Of a DNA stretch of 10,797 bases, positions 6,607 to 10,797 are shown piece after piece. This DNA comes from a bacterium BMS3Bbin02 (GTDB taxonomy: Bacteria; Actinomycetota; Acidimicrobiia; Spongiisociales; UBA5794), in NCBI GenBank assembly GCA_002898115.1, contig BDTL01000178.1, positions 1 through 10,797 on the forward strand, in the 5' to 3' direction. The notes under the pieces were generated by a model. It worked only from the letters and a program-made list of their open reading frames with translations, was not told the DNA's origin and made no database searches. Positions within the stretch are counted from its first letter, which is position 1; every line of letters starts with the position of its first letter. The translations under genes were made by a program, and so were the position numbers.

Positions 6607-7098
6607 TCAGCGACCGAGGTGGCTCGTCGACCTTCCGATACGAACGTACTTGAGAGTTGTGAACTTGATGTCGCGGGCGTGGCCAATGTTGCTCCACAGA
6701 ACGTCATATCCCCTCATACGTCGGACCCGCTTCACTCTCCTCTCGAACCGCTCTCGCTCTTGCGGCGTTGACTCGCGCTTCGGGCTGACAGTGCCGATCA
6801 GGCGTACGCCGGGATACTCCACGAAACGTCCCTTGATAAACATCTTGAGCCAGAAGAGTTTGGAACTGTTGACTGCAAGGATCGTCACTCGTGAGTCTCT
6901 ATCAACATTCCTGGAGAGCCGGCTACCGAACACATCGAAGAACATCGCGGTCGAAGGCCCGGTGATCTGTAGCGATCCGATCGGGGTCACATGAGCGGTG
7001 CCGTCCTCGTTGACGCTCGCTATCGAACAGTGAAGCGATGTCGACATGCCTTGCCGGAGAACATGAACGGCACGGCTCCATGAAGCTTGGTCAATCAT
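6607..7098 (-). CDS. PPOX-family FMN-binding split-barrel protein
   Basis: The 163-residue protein resembles pyridoxamine 5'-phosphate oxidase-like split-barrel flavoproteins. Strand patterns such as HCSIASVNEDGTAHVTPIGSL (23-43), AMFFDVFGSRLSRNVDRDSRVTIL (51-74, a variant of the usual S-R-N-(I/L)-x-x-D-x-R-V core) and KGRFVEYPG (89-97) support this. A strongly basic helix-like stretch with many Arg, Glu and Lys follows at about 107-129. Such proteins bind FMN or F420 or haem and reduce varied small molecules; the cofactor here cannot be fixed. The ATG at 7098 overlaps the TetR stop codon (ATGA), so the two are translationally coupled. The TetR protein may therefore sense a substrate or product of this enzyme. 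Confidence 0.75.
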   Translation of the reverse strand: MIDQASWSRAVHVLRQGMSTSLHCSIASVNEDGTAHVTPIGSLQITGPSTAMFFDVFGSRLSRNVDRDSRVTILAVNSSKLFWLKMFIKGRFVEYPGVRLIGTVSPKRESTPQERERFERRVKRVRRMRGYDVLWSNIGHARDIKFTTLKYVRIGRSTSHLGR

Positions 7099-7703
7099 GG
7101 TTGATCTCTTCGCGAGGCCAACGGAGCGAGCAATGCGTTGACGGTCTCTCCCACCAGTCCTTCAAGTCTCACCTCCGGGCGGCGCCCTGCACTCAACGCT
7201 GGCCGAACAGCGCCGTAAGGGACACTCATCACGGCAAACTTCACGCGATCGCGCGACTCAGGATCCACTGCTCCGAGTCGAAGTGTCAGCTTCCGAATCG
7301 CCGTCGCAGCAGCCTTGCGCTGTCTTGTGTTGCGCTCCGCAAGCTCCTCCGGCCAGCCTGCGCTGAGAAAATCTTCGCTGCGGTGCACCAGCAATAGCCT
7401 GGCGTGCTGGAGGTCACTTCGGCTCCATCGCACCACATGTGTCGCAGCTGATACCGCGGCCCGGAGCGGATCATCAACACTGATCGACGCAAGAAAGCCC
7501 TCCTGGAACCGTTCGACGGCACGTAACCAGAGCGCACCGACAAGAACATCCTTCCCGGAAAACCGGTGATATATCGATCCACTTGGCGCACCGATCGCTC
7601 GTGCGACACCGGCAACACTGAGCGCTGACGGTCCTCTCTCAAGCGCCATCAGCAAGGAAGCGTCAAGGATTGCTTCTGTTTGGTATTTGACTGGTCTACT
7701 CAT
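7095..7703 (-). CDS. TetR/AcrR-family transcriptional repressor
   Basis: The 202-residue protein has a TetR-type N-terminal helix-turn-helix at about residues 10-55 (ALSVAGVARAIGAPSGSIYHRF at 27-48, then GKDVLV), followed by an all-helical ligand-binding part that is poorly conserved, as usual for the family. The start codon at 7703 lies inside a 38-base palindrome that also covers the -10 region, which is strong evidence of autorepression. It is followed directly by the PPOX gene with a 4-base overlap, and further downstream by an aminotransferase and a methyltransferase. A GNAT gene is divergent. The inducer is unknown. Family assignment is firm; the regulon is inferred. Confidence 0.92.
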   Translation of the reverse strand: MSRPVKYQTEAILDASLLMALERGPSALSVAGVARAIGAPSGSIYHRFSGKDVLVGALWLRAVERFQEGFLASISVDDPLRAAVSAATHVVRWSRSDLQHARLLLVHRSEDFLSAGWPEELAERNTRQRKAAATAIRKLTLRLGAVDPESRDRVKFAVMSVPYGAVRPALSAGRRPEVRLEGLVGETVNALLAPLASRRDQP

Positions 7704-7715
7704 TAGTTTTAGAGA
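7687..7715 (+). promoter_or_regulatory. Possible divergent promoter for the GNAT gene
   Basis: TTGACT (7687-7692), a 17-base spacer and TAGAGA (7710-7715) read rightward through the left arm of the palindrome. Transcription would begin near 7722 and give a leader of about 136 bases for the acetyltransferase at 7858. The -10 lacks the final T, so this is weaker than the tetR promoter. If real, one operator controls both directions. Confidence 0.28.
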
Positions 7716-7736
7716 GTAATCTCTAAAACTAATGAG
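7699..7736. promoter_or_regulatory. Large palindromic operator at the tetR start
   Basis: The left arm, CTCATTAGTTTTAGAGA (7699-7715), and the right arm (7720-7736) are perfect reverse complements of 17 bases, separated by GTAA. Even the two middle bases (TA) are self-complementary, so only one position pair of 19 mismatches. The palindrome is AT-rich against a GC-rich background. It begins two bases inside the TetR coding sequence, includes its start codon, and reaches the first base of the -35 box. TetR-family dimers bind such palindromes, so this is the obvious autoregulatory site. Its length could accommodate two dimers. Confidence 0.85.
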
Positions 7737-7741
7737 ATCAA
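7713..7741 (-). promoter_or_regulatory. Predicted tetR promoter
   Basis: On the minus strand the -35 is TTGATC (7741-7736) and the -10 is TACTCT (7718-7713), with a 17-base spacer. The ATG follows 9 bases after the -10, so the mRNA would have at most a few leader bases. The whole spacer and -10 lie inside the palindrome, so repressor binding would exclude RNA polymerase. Confidence 0.55.
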
Positions 7742-7857
7742 CTTCGTTGGAAAGCAGGTGACGCAGTAGTAAAGAAACGGGCGCCTATCGTCGATCTTGA
7801 TTCTGCACCTACGAATCCGGGTTAACCTTTGCTCCCGGAATGGAATGAGATATCGAC

Positions 7858-8595
7858 ATGGCACTCGCCGAGACGCCATTTACATTGATCCACAAGGGGG
7901 ACTGGCCAGGTCCTACGATTCTTCGCCGCGGATGGGCCCGTGCAACAGCACGACCCTGGAATGATCACATTGAAGATGCCTCGTTACGCCTGATCCGCGG
8001 GGGTTCGCTCTTCATCAATGCCTGTGCATTGCGGTTGCTAGAACTCGGTGCGGACAGCGTTATCTCTCCACCTCTCCCTATTGGCGGAAGAAAACCCTGG
8101 ATGGACTCCGGCTTCGACGAGGATGTCGAGCTGGCACTCTTGCGTCTCGATCTCAATCAACCAGTCCCGGCTCCCGACCACCTCGTTGTTGAACGGACGA
8201 CAGAATCCATCACAGGTCTGCTTGATATTGACCGCGCGGCCTTCGACCCCTTCTGGCGTTTCGATATCCACGGCATCACCGAGGCCATGCAGGCAACGAC
8301 TCGATCGACCGTCCTCGTCATCCGCAACTCTGATGGTCATTCGATCGGCTTCGCCATCATCGGTTACGGCAACGCAATCTCATATCTGCAACGCGTGGCC
8401 GTACACCCTTCGTGGCAGGGCCATGGAATGGGACGTTCACTCGTGAGGGTCGCGGCACGCAAGGCCCGGGCTCATGGTTCGCAGGCAATTCTGCTGAACA
8501 CCCAGTTCGATAACACATCAGCGATCTCCCTCTATGAGTCCGAGGGATATGAGGTACTTCCAGAGCGTCTGGCCTTGATGCGGTTCGGCCAATAG
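7858..8595 (+). CDS. GNAT-family N-acetyltransferase with extra N-terminal half
   Basis: The 245-residue protein carries a clear GNAT domain at about residues 108-240. Its acetyl-CoA binding motif A is YLQRVAVHPSWQGHGMGRSL, with the Q-x-x-G-x-G core at 187-192. Motif B is NTSAISLYESEGYEVL (219-234). This resembles the RimI-like or mycothiol-synthase-like branch. The first 100 or so residues are not needed for one GNAT domain. A segment there (GADSVISPPLP ... WMDSGFDEDVELALLRLDL) looks like the C-terminal half of a second, degenerate GNAT fold. The start ATG has a modest ribosome binding site (GGAATGAGA region) upstream. It ends 55 bases before the pseudokinase gene and may be co-transcribed with it. 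The acceptor substrate is unknown. Confidence 0.85.
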   Translation: MALAETPFTLIHKGDWPGPTILRRGWARATARPWNDHIEDASLRLIRGGSLFINACALRLLELGADSVISPPLPIGGRKPWMDSGFDEDVELALLRLDLNQPVPAPDHLVVERTTESITGLLDIDRAAFDPFWRFDIHGITEAMQATTRSTVLVIRNSDGHSIGFAIIGYGNAISYLQRVAVHPSWQGHGMGRSLVRVAARKARAHGSQAILLNTQFDNTSAISLYESEGYEVLPERLALMRFGQ

Positions 8596-8650
8596 CTCAC
8601 GCATACCCGACCCAGCGGTAGGCTTGCCCTGGCGACCCCGACGAGGTTTC

Positions 8651-9946
8651 GTGGCTCCTCCAGTTCCAGAACGATTCACGGTGCACATCCGGCTTGGCCG
8701 CGACGGTGATATAGATGAGTGGCTCGCTACCGACACGTTGCTTGACCGGCCGGTGTTGATTCGAGTACTCAACCCGGGAGCGAATGCAGTGCGCCGCCGT
8801 CTCTTCCGACAGAACGTGCAGGCCACCGCTGCCGTTTCGCACGTTCACCTCGCCGCCGTGTACACGTTGCACGTCGATGATGAGAGTGCCTACGCGGTCA
8901 CTGAGTGGAACGGCGGTGTCTCGGTCGAAGACCGAATCCGTGCCGGCGAGACCATTCCGGTAGGTGAGTTTCTCCCGAACGCAGCAGGACTCGCAGAGGC
9001 ACTCGCTGCCCTCCACGCCGTCGGGGTCGTTCATGGAACGATCGAACCCTCTGCCATTCACTTCTCCGCGGCCCATCCGGCGAAATTGGGAGCGGCCGGT
9101 CGCACCTCAACCGGAGAAGGTCCCGAGGCTGATACGGCGGCTCTTGCCCGCACACTTCGTGCAGCAATCACCGGCACAACGGAACCCGGAATCGCCGCTT
9201 CTCAGGTAGCCGAGGGTTTGTCCCCGGAAGTCGACGCGGCCCTCGCCGCCGCGGAATCAGGGCAACTGTCTGCTGCCGCTCTGGCAAGCGCGTTACGCGA
9301 GATTCGTTATGAGCCTCGCCAGATCACAACACGAGGATGGACGTGGACGTGGCTCATACCCGCAACGGTGCTCGTTGTCGCCGCTGCAGTCATCGCCGTC
9401 GTTGGACTCTCAATCGACACCAATAGCGAGTCGCCGTTTCTCTTCCCTGCAACCCCCCAACCTCGGCCGGTCGTCGCAACAACAATTCCCCCACTCGCAT
9501 CGACAACAACCACCCTCCCCGCCGGACTCATCGGGTTCTCGGCTGCCGTAGCTGACCCGTACGGTGACGGGATCGAGCACGACGAACGACTCCCCCTCCT
9601 CGCCGACGGAGATATCGAAACCAGCTGGACAACTGAGCGCTACTTCGACCCGCTGCCACTCATCAAGAAGGGGGTTGGCGTGATTCTGTCTCCTGTCGCG
9701 AAAGCCCGCACGCTTGAGGTCGTGGCTACATTCGGTACCTCATTTTCGATCGCGTGGTCATCCGATAGCTCTCGACCGATCGCCGAATGGGAACATATCT
9801 CATCTGCGGTTATCTCCACCGGTACAACCACGATCCAACTCCCCGACAGAGACGGAGGTAGCTGGCTGCTCTGGCTCACCGATCTCCCGGACGACGGATC
9901 CGGAGAATACGTGGCTGTTGTTCGCGAGGTCCGGTTCGGATCGTGA
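8651..9946 (+). CDS. Membrane pseudokinase with extracellular discoidin-like domain
   Basis: The 431-residue protein has three parts. Residues about 8-220 follow a Ser/Thr protein kinase N-lobe/C-lobe pattern, but the catalytic residues are gone. The VAxK lysine is Arg38 (VLIRVL), the HRD-x-K-P-x-N loop is HGTIEPSAI (128-136), and the DFG is replaced by the LGAAG area (146-150). A single membrane span (about 233-255) and a Thr/Pro linker (about 262-290) follow. Residues about 295-431 (ADPYGDGIEHDERLPLLADGDIETSW, KKGVGVIL) resemble the discoidin-like domain found at the C-terminus of mycobacterial MviN/MurJ (Rv3910). In mycobacteria this part is fused to the lipid II flippase and adjoins sigM; here it stands alone. 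GTG 8651 is chosen because GAGG lies 4 bases before it; TTG 8624 is the in-frame alternative. It likely binds a regulatory partner rather than phosphorylating. Confidence 0.82.
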   Translation: MAPPVPERFTVHIRLGRDGDIDEWLATDTLLDRPVLIRVLNPGANAVRRRLFRQNVQATAAVSHVHLAAVYTLHVDDESAYAVTEWNGGVSVEDRIRAGETIPVGEFLPNAAGLAEALAALHAVGVVHGTIEPSAIHFSAAHPAKLGAAGRTSTGEGPEADTAALARTLRAAITGTTEPGIAASQVAEGLSPEVDAALAAAESGQLSAAALASALREIRYEPRQITTRGWTWTWLIPATVLVVAAAVIAVVGLSIDTNSESPFLFPATPQPRPVVATTIPPLASTTTTLPAGLIGFSAAVADPYGDGIEHDERLPLLADGDIETSWTTERYFDPLPLIKKGVGVILSPVAKARTLEVVATFGTSFSIAWSSDSSRPIAEWEHISSAVISTGTTTIQLPDRDGGSWLLWLTDLPDDGSGEYVAVVREVRFGS

Positions 9947-9971
9947 CAACGGAGACGAAATAGGCCACACT
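9943..9971 (+). promoter_or_regulatory. Predicted sigma-factor promoter, leaderless type
   Basis: The -35 GTGACA (9943-9948) overlaps the pseudokinase stop codon. A 17-base spacer leads to -10 CACACT (9966-9971), which ends 7 bases before GTG 9979. Transcription would start at or one base before the GTG. There is no ribosome binding site at a usable distance (the GGAG at 9951-9954 is too far), which fits a leaderless mRNA. No ECF-type GGAAC/CGTC promoter pair is visible, so autoregulation is not evident here. Confidence 0.4.
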
Positions 9972-9978
9972 TAGTGCC

Positions 9979-10557
9979 GTGACAGACCGAAGAAACCTCG
10001 ACATAGATCTCATCGATCGCTTTCTCAATGGTGACAAGGGGGCGTTCGATACGCTGATGTCGGCACACGAGCAGCGCGTTTTCGCGATCTGTCTACGAAC
10101 TCTGGGGGACCGACAGGCAGCGTTAGATGCAACACAGGAAACGTTCATCACAGTGTTTCGCAAGGCTGATCGATACAACGCGACCGCGGCGTTTTCTACA
10201 TGGCTTTATCGAGTGACCGTGAACACCTGTTACGACTACCTCCGTCGCCAGAAGCGCCACCGGACAGAAGTGCTCCCGGAGACCCACGACCCGGTCGATG
10301 TCGCCGCCGGCGATGAATTCACCGCCGTGGAAATACAGCCGGCGATCGAGAATGCGCTCGCCGCGCTCCCCGACGAGTTCCGTGCCGCAGTCGTACTTGT
10401 TGACCTGCACGGGTTTGACCTTGAAAGGGCGGCCGAAGTCCTCGAGGTGCCTGTTGGTACGGTGAAGTCTCGTGTCTACCGGGCCCGGCGCAAACTTGCG
10501 ACACAACTCGGGAACTTTGCACCGTCCGCGCGACATCAAACAGACGAGACATCATGA
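9979..10557 (+). CDS. sigM: ECF RNA polymerase sigma factor, SigM-like
   Basis: The 192-residue protein has sigma region 2 at about residues 22-95 (core-binding and -10 recognition: DATQETFITVFRKADRYNATAAFSTWLYRVTVNTCYDYLRR) and region 4 at about 122-177 (LPDEFRAAVVLVDLHGFDLERAAEVLEVPVGTVKSRVYRARRKL, a helix-turn-helix for the -35). The linker between them is short and there is no region 1 or 3, as expected for the ECF group. The symbol rests on context: pseudokinase upstream and an overlapping anti-sigma gene downstream, as in the mycobacterial Rv3910-sigM-Rv3912 order. GTG 9979 is chosen because it gives the normal family N-terminus. The stop overlaps the next start in ATGA, coupling translation of the sigma and anti-sigma factors. 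Confidence 0.88.
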   Translation: MTDRRNLDIDLIDRFLNGDKGAFDTLMSAHEQRVFAICLRTLGDRQAALDATQETFITVFRKADRYNATAAFSTWLYRVTVNTCYDYLRRQKRHRTEVLPETHDPVDVAAGDEFTAVEIQPAIENALAALPDEFRAAVVLVDLHGFDLERAAEVLEVPVGTVKSRVYRARRKLATQLGNFAPSARHQTDETS

Positions 10558-10797
10558 CAAACAACAACGACCGAATCTTCGACCTGCTGTCCGGGACCCT
10601 GAGTTCCGACGAACAAGCGCGCCTCCACCGGGACATCACCGCCGACCCGGAACTTGCCGAGGAGTTGCGTCTTCAGACCTCGGCGATCGAATGGCTCGCC
10701 GAAACTGACACCCCACTCCTATCTGAGTTTGAGTCCGCCAAACTTCGATCAGCGGTACGCGCCTCTGTATCCCGAAACCCGCAGGCATCAGGGGTCC
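10554..10797 (+). CDS. Anti-sigma factor (3' part outside the window)
   Basis: The frame starts at ATG 10554, overlapping the sigma-factor stop by 4 bases, and stays open to the window edge for 81 codons. The visible part (NNNDRIFDLLSGTLSSDEQARLHRDITADPELAEELR, then a helical stretch with IEWLAETD) fits the cytoplasmic N-terminal sigma-binding helices of anti-sigma factors, with the typical small domain followed by a 'D-P-E-L-A-E-E' helix. No H-x3-C-x2-C zinc motif is visible, so it is not a canonical zinc-binding (ZAS) type. A membrane span would be expected downstream. Assignment depends largely on position and overlap, with moderate sequence support. Confidence 0.72.
   Translation, partial: MTNNNDRIFDLLSGTLSSDEQARLHRDITADPELAEELRLQTSAIEWLAETDTPLLSEFESAKLRSAVRASVSRNPQASGV

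Noticed and set aside
1..10797. CRISPR arrays, insertion sequences, tRNA/rRNA genes, prophage genes, toxin-antitoxin or defence systems
   Set aside because: No regularly spaced repeats, transposase or integrase motifs, cloverleaf-like segments or recognisable defence domains were seen on either strand.

Overview
The window looks like chromosomal DNA from a GC-rich, Gram-positive-type actinobacterium, perhaps of the Acidimicrobiia or a related marine or soil lineage. The class is inferred from style: lipoproteins with long Thr-rich linkers, frequent GTG starts, and promoter -10 boxes lying very close to start codons. The firmest phylogenetic clue is at the right end. A membrane pseudokinase with a discoidin-like outer domain, an ECF sigma factor and its overlapping anti-sigma gene match the actinobacterial MurJ/pseudokinase-sigM-anti-sigma neighbourhood, known in mycobacteria near the replication origin. 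No mobile element, CRISPR array, tRNA or rRNA is visible.

Layout. (1) 1-470, minus: the 5' part of a lipoprotein gene, cut by the window edge. (2) 471-848: a 378-base divergent intergenic region. It carries a 12-base motif (TTGTCAACCGGC) upstream of both flanking genes in the same orientation relative to each gene. (3) 849-2907, plus: a rhodanese-domain lipoprotein followed by a Tat-exported multicopper oxidase that also has a lipobox, so both products probably sit on the outer face of the membrane. (4) 3074-4585, plus: a long class III PLP aminotransferase with a strong ribosome binding site at a GTG start. (5) 7703 back to 4786, minus: a likely four-gene unit of TetR-family repressor, FMN split-barrel (PPOX) protein, alanine-glyoxylate-type class V aminotransferase and SAM methyltransferase. 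The first two genes overlap by 4 bases. (6) 7858-8595, plus: a GNAT acetyltransferase with an extra N-terminal half. (7) 8651 to the end, plus: pseudokinase, ECF sigma factor and partial anti-sigma factor, the last two overlapping by 4 bases.

Regulation. The clearest non-coding signal is an almost perfect 38-base palindrome (17-base arms, 4-base centre) at 7699-7736. It covers the -10 box, the spacer and the start codon of the TetR gene, inside a promoter with a 17-base spacer. It is almost certainly the repressor's own operator and may also control the divergent GNAT gene. A second good promoter ends 7 bases before the GTG of the sigma-factor gene, which suggests a leaderless mRNA.

Most gene-family calls rest on visible motifs and are solid. 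Substrates of the two aminotransferases, the PPOX protein, the methyltransferase and the acetyltransferase cannot be read from the sequence. No clearly new system is evident. The best leads are the palindrome-controlled tetR unit, the stand-alone pseudokinase next to sigM, and the surface rhodanese/multicopper oxidase pair with its shared upstream motif.
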